Source: Endocalyx cinctus
Taxonomy: Eukaryota; Ascomycota; Sordariomycetes; Amphisphaeriales; Apiosporaceae
Direction: 5' to 3'
Assembly: GCA_001600455.1 (NCBI GenBank)
Contig: BCKC01000005.1
Coordinates: forward strand, 3,720,001-3,784,000
DNA length: 64,000 bases
Every line of letters starts with the position of its first letter. Position 1 is the first letter of the stretch. The notes beneath the pieces were generated by a model. It worked only from the letters and a program-made list of their open reading frames with translations. It did no database searches and had not been told where the DNA came from. A program made the position numbers and the translations under genes. Below, piece by piece: positions 43,261-56,000 of this stretch.

Positions 43261-45552
43261 TTAATAAAGCTTAATGTTGTCCCAAGTCTCTTTTTCATTT
43301 CCGAGCAATTCTCCATCCATAACACCATGGACATAACACTCGCCAACAACCACCCAACCATCCCTTTTTTCCCTTAATACCATAGGCACGCTACACCCGC
43401 GAAGTAAAGCAATCCGATCACCTACCCGCGCAGCCGCCGGCGCGGACCCCATCCTCCCGCCCCGAGTCCCCATAAGCCGCCGCCAGGCCATGCAGTTGAT
43501 AGCCCACGAAAAGACCTCCCACTGCTCCTCGGAGGGGCTGTACAGCTCGCTGCCGCTCTTGATCTGCATTCTCTGCCGGAAGCTCGGGTTCTCGGTGCTT
43601 CCGAGGATGATCTGCTGCAGCGTGTACCCGCACAGGTTGAGGCCCCGGTTACGCGCCATCTGCTCGGCCAGCCCGAATCCGTTCGTGTACACGCCTATGA
43701 CGTGTCTGAACCAGGTGCGGGGCTCCCTGATCAGCCACGACCCTTCGGAGCTCGGGGAGGGACCCCCGCGCGCCGTCGTGTTGCCGAGGAGGGACCGCCA
43801 GAGCGCGTCTTGCGCGCCTTCCATGCCCGCGTACGCGTTCGCCGGCGGCGAGGATTCGTCAGCTCGCGGGTAGCTAGCGTCGGCTTCGTTGGGGTGGAAA
43901 GTACCGAGTGAGCGAACGGTGTCGAAGATAATGCCGCGCACAGCGAGCGTCTGATCTGCCGAGTATACGGGCACGGTGGATGCCGAAGACTCGCCGCCTG
44001 CGCGATAGGAACTCCTGAGTTGAGCGGTGGGGGCGGGCCTACATGTCCAGCAGACGGTCCACGAAGGAAGTTCGTGGTTGCATGGACTTCCGACTGGACG
44101 AGAATCGCGGGATGATGACTTTAGCGTGCTTTTGATGAACTTAAAGTATGCTGCTCTAGATGATTGCTCTCCAGGCGCTATATCCTCGAGAGTGTTAAGC
44201 GCATGAATTTCACCCGATGTTCTTGACACTAATCTGAGAATATCGAGGTCTCCCTTTGAGAGCAATTGTAAAGTGAAATCCTGGTATATAGTCGACAGTG
44301 ATAGGCGGTAGTCGGGATTAATATTGACCCTCTCCGATACAGCTCTGAGACCAAGGATGCCGTACACTCGATCCTGTTCTTTGGTAACATTGGCATCTCG
44401 ACCAAGTAGCAAGGTGCGGAGAAATCCAACAGGATTAACCTCTACCGATGCTGAACTTTCTTTCTGGGGTCTCTGCTCAAGCTGCAGGTTCATTAGGTCT
44501 TGCATCAGTTTCCACATCCTCTCTGCCGTCCACTGTCTTTCTTCCGGAATTCTGTCCCTAGCAAACTCGTAAGCCCATTCTTGCCCGGTTCTTGGGCGGA
44601 CGCTTCCAATTATATCTCTTCCTAAACGGTTTTCATCGGTTTCAATGAGAGCCGCCGCATCGTAAATATCCTTGCAAGAGAGACAGCTCTCCCCACATAT
44701 TACGGGCGCATCTGGCCTTGCCATGGCCATCTCTTGCAAGATCCACGTTCGCTGCCAATACGACCGTGTAAGGAGGTGGAATAAGGCCACGTAAACTTCT
44801 TTTTTCCACGCACTCTTCGCCTTAGCCCAGACAATGAATAGCGGGCTAAGATCAATCTTTTTGCCCTCCTTATACAAGCCCTCTAGCGGCTCCGGGCCTT
44901 TGCTTCGCATGGCGAGCCACCGTAAAGCAGCGATGGCCAGGGAACTATCATTGGACTCCGTTCCAAGCCAGATGGTGACATGCCAGGCCGAAGCAAAGAT
45001 GTCGCGCATACGTCCGACTTGCATACCACGTTCAGCAAAGTCCTCCTGATTAATACAGATGGCGTCAATCCATAGCTTGAAGCCCTGATGAACGCGTCGG
45101 GTTCGCCGGAGCTGTCGTAGTGCATCATACAAGTTTGGCAACACAAGAAACTCCTCGCCGTTTAGAAAGATGGATTTCTTTTGCACGCCTTCTGCTTCAC
45201 CCCACACGTAAGAAAGCGCCATATAGTCACCCCAGTCGTACCTGAAGGGCTTATTGCTCTGCTCATCCTCATCGTCCTCATTCGCTGCGTCGGCTTGCAA
45301 TTTCTTCTCTTGCACCATAGTTTCTTGTAAGAGAGGAACTGAACCATCTTGAAAAATAGAGGCAGAATCAAGAGGAGAACGTATCTCGGGCCAGACATAG
45401 TCATCTCCCTTAAACAAGTCCTGGTGAGTCCGGAGATTTGAGTTTAGACAGACGTGCTCAATTTTACAATTGATAGATTCATCACCGAAATTCGGCTCCA
45501 GGGTTAGAAGTCGTATTTCATCGCCCTTTAGGGGTTGGTATATATATGGCAT
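43261..45552 (-). CDS. HET-domain (heterokaryon incompatibility-type) protein
   Basis: Single-exon 763-aa protein. The HET domain begins about residue 40 and carries its three hallmark blocks: 'DYMALSYVWG' (~109-118), 'LWIDAICINQED..ERGMQVGRMRDIFASAWHVTIWLG' (~160-200), and a later 'SYWQRTWILQEMA' block. Then 'ILGLR' and 'VNINPDYRLSLSTIYQDFTLQLL' follow, as is usual after HET. The C-terminal ~150 residues ('FGLAEQMARNRGL', 'GDRIALLRGCSVPMVLREKRDGWVVVGECYVHGVMDGEL') match the typical HET C-terminal segment. There is no NACHT, ankyrin or WD partner domain. In known cases such proteins trigger cell death on non-self fusion. Whether this one does is unknown; most genomes carry dozens with untested roles. 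Confidence 0.92.
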   Translation of the reverse strand: MPYIYQPLKGDEIRLLTLEPNFGDESINCKIEHVCLNSNLRTHQDLFKGDDYVWPEIRSPLDSASIFQDGSVPLLQETMVQEKKLQADAANEDDEDEQSNKPFRYDWGDYMALSYVWGEAEGVQKKSIFLNGEEFLVLPNLYDALRQLRRTRRVHQGFKLWIDAICINQEDFAERGMQVGRMRDIFASAWHVTIWLGTESNDSSLAIAALRWLAMRSKGPEPLEGLYKEGKKIDLSPLFIVWAKAKSAWKKEVYVALFHLLTRSYWQRTWILQEMAMARPDAPVICGESCLSCKDIYDAAALIETDENRLGRDIIGSVRPRTGQEWAYEFARDRIPEERQWTAERMWKLMQDLMNLQLEQRPQKESSASVEVNPVGFLRTLLLGRDANVTKEQDRVYGILGLRAVSERVNINPDYRLSLSTIYQDFTLQLLSKGDLDILRLVSRTSGEIHALNTLEDIAPGEQSSRAAYFKFIKSTLKSSSRDSRPVGSPCNHELPSWTVCWTCRPAPTAQLRSSYRAGGESSASTVPVYSADQTLAVRGIIFDTVRSLGTFHPNEADASYPRADESSPPANAYAGMEGAQDALWRSLLGNTTARGGPSPSSEGSWLIREPRTWFRHVIGVYTNGFGLAEQMARNRGLNLCGYTLQQIILGSTENPSFRQRMQIKSGSELYSPSEEQWEVFSWAINCMAWRRLMGTRGGRMGSAPAAARVGDRIALLRGCSVPMVLREKRDGWVVVGECYVHGVMDGELLGNEKETWDNIKLY

Positions 45553-47072
45553 GGTGGTTGTGTTTGATATTCTATAGGTATTAGTTACTCTTTTTTTTAA
45601 AAAAAAAAAAGAAAGAAAGAAAGAAGAGAAAGGGAGAAAGAAAATGTTCGAAAAAGAGAAATCGATATCTTGAAGCTATATGAATGTTGTGTATGAATTT
45701 GAAGATCAGAAGAAAAGCCTTCAGACAATTGAGCGTAAATTCAGCTGATCAGCTGATATTCCTGAAACTGTTGATTATTAGTAGCTAGCTGGAGTATAAG
45801 CCACACCAGCCACATCACCAGCCACAGGCTGGTGTATGTGGCCAGTGCGGAGCTGGCCTGTACGCCAGCTCACTTACACTCGAAATAATTCTGACTAGCA
45901 GAATTATTTCACAACATCAACAACAATAATAACTTCATTTTTCAGAACAGTAAAATCTTACGATTTTAACCCAACAGAAACAGCCCGAATATCATACATA
46001 CATACCCCTGACACCTGAGTCCTGCCACATCTGTTTAATGGAGCATACCCAAGATCGTAATAATTATTTTACTCTTTATGAAATAGGTGAAGAGCTTTGC
46101 TTTCGTACAAGTATGAGATATTATGATTTTAGCGTAACATTAACTGACTCGTACGAAACGTTTTAGGTGAGGTGTACGATAATATAAATAACTAATTACT
46201 AACTAATCCGGTGATATTGCCAATATGTCAACAACATCTTATTTAAACATCCAACACTATATCGTTTTAATTGGTTGGCTCGTGTAATCCCCGTCTTCAG
46301 AACTACGATCACATCTATTTTGAGCCTTACTCGTAATTTCTCCATATTTTCATCCTGTAATCCCGACGGAGTTGCGACAGCTTCGGGCGGTTCTCTCCGA
46401 GCATGTGGAGATCTTAGAATAGTTCGATATGTGAATATCTTGATAAGTATCCCAGTTGGGTGTGGGCGTACACAACGGAGATGGCTCAACTGTGGCTATT
46501 ACAATACTGGTGTCTGCCTTTATTTATAAAAGCGATGTGATGTGATGCCTCAAATAAATGTTCTTTCTCATCCGGAGTCACCGCTTTAGTACCACTGATA
46601 CCTGCTCTTGATACAGTATATATTAAATAGGAGAGCTCGTACAAGCTCCGATTATATAGTCCTTCGTGTATCAATTGAATTTAATCTTCCAGAAGTGGTT
46701 CTCAAAGTTATACTTAATTACCCCATTTCCAGCCTCAGCTCTACCACTCTCTAAAGCAGTAATAATGAAGAGAAATCAAGCATATTCAGTAAAAGAGCGA
46801 GGAAACACTTATACTTTAGACTGAAAAAAAAAATAGTAAACTAGCTCCTAGCAATCAATTTTCTATCGAAATACGTACAGACTTGTCAAATTGCGACTAA
46901 CTTTTCTTCTGCCGGCAAAGATTCAATGCTAGATACAGTCAAGCATGAATACATACTATTTATTAGCAGAATTAATTTCCTTAATACCATTCTATCCTCA
47001 ATCTTCCTCTTCCACGCTCCTTTCAATGCGGTTCTACGAACCTCCGGAAAGCCACCGTTCTCGAGATTCCAA
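45553..47072. other. Intergenic region with fold-back repeats
   Basis: 1.5 kb upstream of the HET gene and downstream of the giant gene. It contains an A-rich run just before the HET start and the nested inverted repeats at 45792-45910 (listed separately). The open frames at 46199-46674 and 46926-47072 show no recognisable features. Confidence 0.45.
45792..45910. repeat. Nested inverted repeats, possible short fold-back element
   Basis: Three hairpins sit side by side. CCACATCACCAGCC (45810-45823) pairs with GGCTGGTGTATGTGG (45827-45841) with one bulge and a 3-nt loop. GCCAG...CTGGC pairs at 45841-45857. GAAATAATTCTG (45882-45893) pairs perfectly with CAGAATTATTTC (45899-45910). The flanking GAGTATAAG and CTTACACTC pair at 8 of 9. 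No target-site duplication was found. Could be a MITE-like remnant. Confidence 0.5.
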
Positions 47073-50000
47073 TCACTTCTCTTTCAGAGATTCTCGGAAT
47101 GTGTGAGTATCTCCCAACATACGCCCGGTGCAGATATATCCCATCGGAGTTTGTTGGATATCCTGAGTCTTGCGTCGCATGGTAAGCCACTCCAACAAGA
47201 AAGTTGTGGGTTGTTCCGCGAATGTCGACGACGAAGCATCAACGTTAGTCTCGTCCGATGGATTCTCATCAGAAAGGGTTCCCTCATCCTCCACTCCAGG
47301 CATGGGATCGGAAACAACTAATCGAGAGGGCGACCCTAGATAAGCACTTAGTGCATCCCACTCGTTTAGGTTAATATAAAGCCGACCAGCCAAAATTCCA
47401 AGATCGAACTTGAACCAATCTGGGAAAGAATATTCTGTAGGCACCGTCGGGAGACTATAATACCGAAGACCGTTGAAAGAGAGCATCGCTGTGGTAACGG
47501 GCGCGGCGTATGTGATCAGGTGAACACGTGCTTTCATTCCAAGTGTCCGGAGCTTTGGAATGATACATTCGGCCTCCTCGGGGATAATAACGAGACCGGT
47601 GCTAGTAGAAGGGCTCCAGAGTACCTATTCGACAGGACGCTGGGAATTCAAACGGTTAATATTCACTATGATTAATCAATTACATAGGTATGAAAAGTAA
47701 AAAGTTGAAAAGAAAAATGCATAAGCTTACCATGAAATTGTCAATCACAGTTTTACCTCCACTGCTTCTCATGATTGTTCTTCCAAACTCTGTGGATACG
47801 AAGAGACGGGACGCGGTTTCGTGCACACCAAAGCGCTTCCCTATGTTGGTTCTCCCGATATACGCAAAAACCTGCTCGAACCCAGTCTCTTGCAGGCCAT
47901 TATACCTGTCGATCAAGATTCCTGTCTGTACAAAGGCGGCGATATTCTTATGTAATCCTCGGAATGATAAGGCATCGTATCGCACTGGCCTTTGTGTCTC
48001 ACGAACTTGTTCAACCTGTACCTGTACTTCTCGCTCTTGCTCTACTTCCTCCAAAGCACCTACTGGAAATGTGCTGTACTCCCCGATGGACCTGGCAAGC
48101 TGATCCGCAAATCCTTGCAGTTGTGGATTTTCTAAACGACGAATAGAGCTCAGCAACGAACTAGAGCATTCCGTTCCATACATTTGTTCGAGTGTCTGTC
48201 TTTCGGGCTGGCGCAGAACCTGTAGCAATTTCTGGCGATCGGTGGCGTTATTTAAGAAGTCGCATTTTCGCCACTGAGCATCGGTGCGTCTACAGAAATC
48301 AACACCTTGAGTGACATAGAGACTTTTCAGGTCTTCATTGGTTCGGCAAGTCTGCTCTAGTAGCCAACGGATGACATGCTCAGAAGTTAATATGTCAGTT
48401 TTCTTAGCGCCACATAACTCTCGGATGCTCCTATCGACTTCCGGAGGAGAAAAAAAAGTAACAGCTTGAGTTGTCCTAAGTTGGCGAAGACGCATGGCCG
48501 CTAAAGATACGTCAGTAACACTACTCCTATGATCTTTTGATCGTGAAAAGCATAATATCTCGACTGACCTTGCATAGTGGTATCCTTGGTTTGCCGTAGC
48601 GCAAGTGTAAGTGCGCCATGAGCGTCTGACGGTAGTTTGAGGTCGATACCACGTGTGTGTGCTTCGTCAAGATATACCACACACTCTCGAAGATCTTCAA
48701 CGAACGGTGATGCCAAAAGAGGAATATATTTTTTACCCTCAGACCGAAAGGTCACACACGCTCGATTATCTTCGAAGTAGACGGCAGCTTTGGCGACATT
48801 ATCGAATTTCAGCCAAGTCTCGGCAAGCTCTTTGTTCCCCATTTCTAGTATGTATGCCCCCGAGTCAATAAGCGTGCGAATTTTTCGGTGAACCAGCTCA
48901 TGCAAGAGGCCTTCTTCGGTTAAACGTCTACCGTTTGAGTCAGTCGTGATCTGGTATCCACTATTCCGTTTCTGCAGCAAATATGATAGAACTTCAGCAC
49001 TAGTGTGCTGCAGGCTAGGAAGATCTTCTTGTCGGATAGTGAGCGGTAACATAATACGATTGTCGTTCGTTCCGCTAAACCCTGTGGTTCTAGCACCCTG
49101 TCGCTTCGATCCAAACTGAGGTATATCCCAAGAAGACGCTTGCAACTTCACCTCAAATTGCTTTGCATGTATAGGAAAGACAAATTCATTCAAGTAAGAG
49201 TTGATAACATCCAAGTCGAGGTACATATGCTGCCATAACTCTTCTACTTGTCCATCATCTTCCACGTTGAGAGAGCTACAATGCCGTAGTGCGTCTGGAA
49301 GGTTGTGACAGTTTCCCGTCCATTGGTCATATTTCATAGCAGGATCATCTGATTGAAGTACATGCTGTAAGCTTTGCTGGAATTGTGCTCGACTAAGACC
49401 AGAATAGTAGAAGGAAAGGCATGTTAGAATTATTGAAACATCGGGATGACCCCACTCAGATTGTTCTGAGGGAGTACCTTTGGCCTCAAAGGGTACTGCT
49501 ACTGGGTGGCGGCCGGGATGAAATCCGTACTGAATGTTCCATCGTTTGTCAAGACACAGGGCGAGTATTCTATTCACCATGAGTCCTCGAACAACAAGTA
49601 GCTTGTGGGAAGCTGACTTGGGCTCCATAAAAAGATCCACTGCTTTAACTAGCTTTGACGAATCTAACTTCTGATCAGAAAGAACGTGTCTGACGATAGC
49701 TCTCTGATATTTTGACACTTTAGACCTAGCATAGCGCAGGAAATGTGCCTTTCCAGCGCAAATATCATCTAGGATACATTTATGTAGAGCATTTTCTACG
49801 TCCGTGCCAAGATTTTGAACCATGAGAAATGAACCTGGTCGTAGCCTAAGGTCCAGTATGTCAATTTGTTCTGGAAACTTTTTTTTTAAAATTGGAATAT
49901 GATGAACCGCAAGGGCTAGAAGATTCTCGATCACATGCCACCGGACTGGATGCCCATCTATGTTTTGTTCAGAACCGCCGGGATAGTTCAGTTGCGTCTT

Positions 50001-53000
50001 AACTGACAGAGTGAAGTCACACTCATCTAGTACATCTCGACAGTTGTTATTAAGCCAGCGCTGAAAATCTATCATGCTAGTTGCTGTCTCTAGCTTGCCG
50101 TCTGCGAGGTGTTGAAAACCGCTCAATTTCCAACTCAAGAGATGATCATGGCATGAAAGAATAACGCCTCTCTGTTCTTTTATTTGACGATGCAGGCTAG
50201 CATAGAGGCGGATAATTGATGGGGTTGTTGCTGTCTTTCTTGAAAAAGGTATGTGGATAACTTCGCGACCCACTAAACCTCCTAGACGTGACTGAATAAC
50301 TTCAGCGGTCTGTCGAATTAGTGCTTTAGGAACAATTAAACGTGACAAGCTGTCTCCGTCGGCTAAGGCTGTGATGGCCATAGGAACAATGCAAGAAGTT
50401 TTCCCTATGTAGTCTTTATTAGTGTGCAGGTCCTACGTTTCACTAAAACATCTTGAACTTACCTTTTCCCATATTCATCTGTAGTGCCGTGTTTCTTCCC
50501 GAAGATGGCTCAATTATGGCCCTTGCGACGTCAACTTGTTCATCTCGGATCAGTATATTGTTGTCAATCTCAATGAGCAGCCACTCAGGGTGATCAGCTG
50601 GTGACCAGTTTGTGTGCCCACTATTTCGCAGTTCATCGTGAAGTAAATTCGAGTTACGATGGGATGCAGATAGAGCTTTTTTGATCCGGCGAAGTCGTTG
50701 AAGATGCGTTAGAGCTACTCCATACGATACCAATGCCTCCTTCATTCCAGGTCCAAATTTATGAATTGACTTTGACCGCAGAAGCTGCAGTACTGATATC
50801 TTCGTTGAGCAGGGCCATAAATCGCAGAGCTGCAACCACCGCGCCCTACGATCGCCCGAGCTTAAAGCTGAGAGAATTTGAGCGAAGTGAGTGGCCAGAA
50901 TATCCCGAGTTGCTTGGATTAAATCCCCCACCTTCTTTCTGTCTAGATCAATAAAGTTGGCGTCAGGATGGATTGTCAACTGGCTTTGCTCCATCTTTTC
51001 GAGGGCGGTCAAACTTTGAAGCAAATCATTTCCATAATCTTTCCGTAATTCATCTTGAGAAACACTTAATTCACAAAACAATCTTCTTAATGTGGTGAAT
51101 TCAGACGGAATTGTTGCGATAAGTGCCTTTGGAGACTCCCCTACCCGGTATGCATGTTCGGGATTAAAATTGGAGGGACTTGACGATAGTGGTAAAATAT
51201 GTGTGAGTGGTACGTCACATTTCTTCACTATCAAGTCACTGGAGATTGAAGGAATGATTTGCCAGATTTTCCGAGCAGACCAACGCGATCGTTTTTCCAG
51301 CCAGGGACAGATTGAGAAACTGTCCGTTGAGGTCATGAGGGGATCTAGTATAACCTGCACCTCTTTCAAATAGTTCTCAAGCTCGAGATTGACCCACCGA
51401 CGTTGCCATTCATCTCGGATCTTGCCTAGGGCTAAAGGAGCATCTATCACCTGTGAATTCCAGTCGCCAATTGATAAGTGGTCCGCCGAGCAAGGCCATT
51501 GTTTCGAGACGAGACTGACAAGACGTCTGCCTTCTTCCTCGCAGTGTATTTCGTGCGATTCAGCATCTCGGCCAGCTGCATCTCGAGCATTTCTTCTATC
51601 ATGGAAAGTTTTGGGCTGAAACTTCAAGTATGCTGAAGCCACGAGATCTTGCAGTAATTTTTCAGGGGGGCATTTTCGAACCCGGAACTCTTTAAAGGTT
51701 TTTGACTTGGGAGGCTCTAGGCTCTGCAATTCCTCCGAGGATGAGAAGGCAGCAGCCGCACGAATTAAATCCAAATTATGGTTGGAACTAAATGCAAGAA
51801 GGCATAATCGGAATAATTTAACAATTAGCTTTTCTTCGTTGCAGCAGAACTTAATGAGTTCACCCCATTGCGCATTGATCGGATCTTCAATTTGATTTAT
51901 CAGAGGTCTGTGGGCTGCTGTAGTGATTATTTCGTGGAATCCTCCTATCATCTCAAAGCGCTCGAGGCCAGCGATAATTGAAGACTTCATGGAAAATTTG
52001 GAGCAGTCCGTTAGTAAAATTTGGGCAATTTTGTGAACTCTAGTAGCACTCCTTGTCAAGTCACGATCTCGAGGTAAATACATCTTATCTCTGGATATCT
52101 GGATCTTGGCGTCTTGGTATGGTAGTTCGTATAATTCTCGATTGGTTTCTGCACGTATTCGAAGAAGTGAAAGTTCCTTGTATTCCACGATTTCCGTCTG
52201 AGTACCCACGAAGGAAGAAAGGTTGTTGGACTTGTATTTTATTGCTCTTATTAAGCCCTCATACCCATCATGCTGAATAGTAGAGGTTAAATTGTCATCC
52301 CATGTTACCCTCTGTATCCGCTGCAAATTTGGCGGATAATATTCTCGTCGTGGACAAAGTTTCTCTAGCATCTCCAAGATGAGAGAATTTGTTTGCAAGG
52401 GCGTCCACGGTTGAGCCGCCCCAGACTCCAATACTTCTATTGCTGATTGCGTACCAGTCAAATCCGTCAGCGGGTCTGGGAGACAAAAAGATGTTACAGC
52501 ATGAATCAATGCCTTGAAGTACAATAACCGCGGCTCTGGAGCACAAGAGATACGACCAAGTACATCATCAATCGCATAGTGGCCATAGTCTCCTCCACCC
52601 TGTGATGTTGATCTAACATGCATCCCTTCCCTCCGGTATAGAAGCTTACCAAGAGGGACGATGATACTTCTCGTATGCGTCACAACACTACGCATCACCA
52701 ACTTGCTCTGGTATCCATACCATGCTCCAGGGTCTTGGTCAATTCCAATCTCGGCTTTAAGTTGTCTGCATTCGAGAAGACCATTACTATTCACAAAAAA
52801 TGTCAGATCGAAATGGCGTAAGTCCACAGTAAGCTCACCTCTAGGCTGATAAACTGTTATGAGCCCTGGGATCTCGAAACCTTCGAAGATATCGCTGATT
52901 TGTTGAAATATTTTGGAATCTGGGTTCACAAGAACCACGGATCTGCGACGGGCTTCTCGCTGCCTGACATCCACAACCCAGTCGCTTGGCCTATCCACCC

Positions 53001-56000
53001 AAATTGAAGGGGCACGGCGAATCAACAGTAATCCTCTGTTTAGGTCAAGCCAGTGAAAACAACCCGTCAGCAGCTCTGCTGGCAGATCAAACTTTCCCGC
53101 CACTTTCGAGAACATTTTTCGAGGCACAAACTCCAATGTGCGACCGTCTTTTTGAATTAAAGCACGCACAGTTATTTGATCGTTTTGCGAATTTTGCCCA
53201 AAGTGGATCTGTTGGCCGTGGATACGATTAACAAGCTGGTGTGACATGCCAGGTAGTGAAGATGGATACGTCAGAAGATGTTGATTGCCAAACATTTCTT
53301 TTACAACTTCGCTGTTGCGTATTTCTACAGGTAGTTTTCCTTGTGACTTTCCATTTACAAGAAGGTGGCCCTCGATGAAGTTGAAATGAACGGTCTCGCA
53401 AAACTTGACGCTTCCTTCGGATTCATAAGTCGCTGCAATCCAGCTTTTATTGTGTGCTAGCGACACCCAATGAGAGAAAGACTTATCCCCCTCCCCAGCT
53501 TCTCTTTGATCAGACCAGGTATTCAAAATCCCGCGTCCAATGCTATCTGGGTGAGTGTCAATGGCCTTATTCAGGTGCAGCTGCATGTGAAAAGCCAGTT
53601 TTGAATCGCGAAGGTACCATCTTTTCTCCAATGACTCAAGTTGACTGATGTCAACTAAGAGATTCTCCTGAAGATAAATCGAAGCTTCAACCCAGGAAGC
53701 CAAGTCTGTAGATGTCATGACGTGGTCCTCTTCGAGGTAATTAAAGAAGGTCCGGCGACACAATAATGCTGCTGCAAAACCATACTTCGCTGCTCGTTCA
53801 GCATGAGAAGCGTCTGTTACGTTGCGTACTTGCTCCCGTAAACTAACAGTCCAGTTCAATGTTGTGTCTCGTGCGGATTTTAACAATGCTTCAGCTCGGC
53901 TTTTCATTATTCCAGATGTCAAGTGGAAAATCCGTAATGTTAAGGAGATAAGTAACTCCATTGAATTCTTTTCTCTCCAATTTTTGGAAATAGAAAGAAG
54001 CCGTCCCTCTACAAAGTTCAAAAAGCGGTCGACAAAAACATAGTCCTTGAATATAATGTGTGGAACACGCAGAGGATCACCAGTCACTAGTCGGGGCCCT
54101 GCCTGGATAATAAGATCACCTAATAGACGGGTGGTATCCTCATTTGCCAAATTCAAATTTGACGAACCCAACTCAACTAATATGTTTGACCAACGACGTT
54201 CATGGCCGCTGATAAGTTTCTGATATGCTGAAAACTCGTGAACAGACATGTTTGCTGGACATACAGACTGATTGGCTTGTATTTCAAAAGACGTTGGTCC
54301 GTCCACAACTGGTGATGGATGTCCTTGTATTGGCATAACATCGAAGGTCAGGACGTGGGGAATATGAACTCCACATAGGTGCTGAAGCGTTAATGGTTTG
54401 TTGAAGTCTTCAACCCAAAGGCCCGATTCATTGTCGTACATTCTGAAATCTGCTGCAAAAGGTAAAAGTATATTTGACAATGGCATTTTACCGTTGTTGA
54501 ATCTGTAGTGCGTCTGGGTGAAGCATTTTTTTCGTGAAGCAATGGAAATATCTAGTGCCTTAGTTGTGATGAATGGGTGGAACGGCACGTGATCCTGAAG
54601 CTTCAGCTGTGGCTTTTGATTTCCGGACAAGCGAGTCGGGTGCGCAAGATCTCTCACAATGCGCCATGTCGCGTTCCGGTAAGCCGATAAGTAGTCCGGT
54701 ATTGTCAATTCAAATACAATTATGGCTCTTTCTAGGTTCTTGTTCGGTAAAAAGGCCTCTTGGATCTCAATATTCATTCGGTTACGGGCACGTCGGTGCC
54801 AGCATTTTGAACATCCTTTCACGTCACGTTGGCCGTTTTCGAATTTGCAACAACACGTGCCTTCAGAAAATTGAATAGTATGCATATCGTACTTTTCACA
54901 TGATATGGTCCATTCTTTTGTCTTCCTTCTTTGTGCTTCGTCAGATTCATCTTGGATATTTCCCTCAAGGCTTATCATGTCGCGCGATTGAGCGGCATAA
55001 CGAACAGCAAAGCAATTGTCATCTAATTTAGCGAATATTGAATCATATTCTGCTCTCGAATGTCTCTGAGAGAGATAGATCTGAATATCTTGCAGTCGGG
55101 TTAGATGAGATAATGTTGGCAGCTGCAAGACATCTAAGATGCTTGGACTGAACACAGGGCGGTGTTGGGCTAGTAAGGGACAAGCAGCGATGGCACACTG
55201 GTCAAGCCGTACCCATAATGTGAATAAGGCAAGTATCATCAAGCTCATTTGTTCAGAGTTTGATTCATACCTATGCTTCGCATCGGTGAATAGTTCGTGG
55301 ATTCGATCACTGAGTTTAACACACTGAGCTGAAAAATCAGTAACGCCATTTAGATCAATCTTCAGACTAGTGACGAATATGGAGTTTTCTAGAGACGTAA
55401 GATGAAATACGCCGTTGATGAAATTTTTCGTCTGTCTCATGGACTTTTCCAATAGCGGGAGTTCGAGTGATATCAACTGTCGATGTTATAATGTTGGATA
55501 TTTTAAGCGATCATCTAGGTATTGACCACTATTATGGAGGGAAAGCTTCAAGGCATCAGGAGGGGCGCGGAGGGGCAGTCTCGGAATGAAACGAGTTGTT
55601 TTCCTCTTGAATGATGACCAAGCATTTTCTACCTGTGCTGTCGTAGATTTGACTGCTCCTTCCACCAACGGTCCTATTTGACTCGATAAACTGAGATAAT
55701 TGTAGATAAATGCGGGCGAATTCGCATTTTCTTTCTCGCGCTCAAGCTTCGCCATGCGACGGCAGAGTTTAGCACGTAGTGTAATGACCAATTCCGGACT
55801 GAGTTTACCTGCGGATTCCTTCAACAGGCGATTGAGAACAAGACAGATAAGAAATTTGTACACCATTTGTCCGCACTCATTTCCAAGCTCTAAGCACAGC
55901 TGCCTTTGAGCCGAGACACGCAAAACTAGCCACAAAGGAAGACGTCGCCACGGTACAATGCCCTTGTGAAAATTTATATCATCTCGTACTCGTTTTCGTA

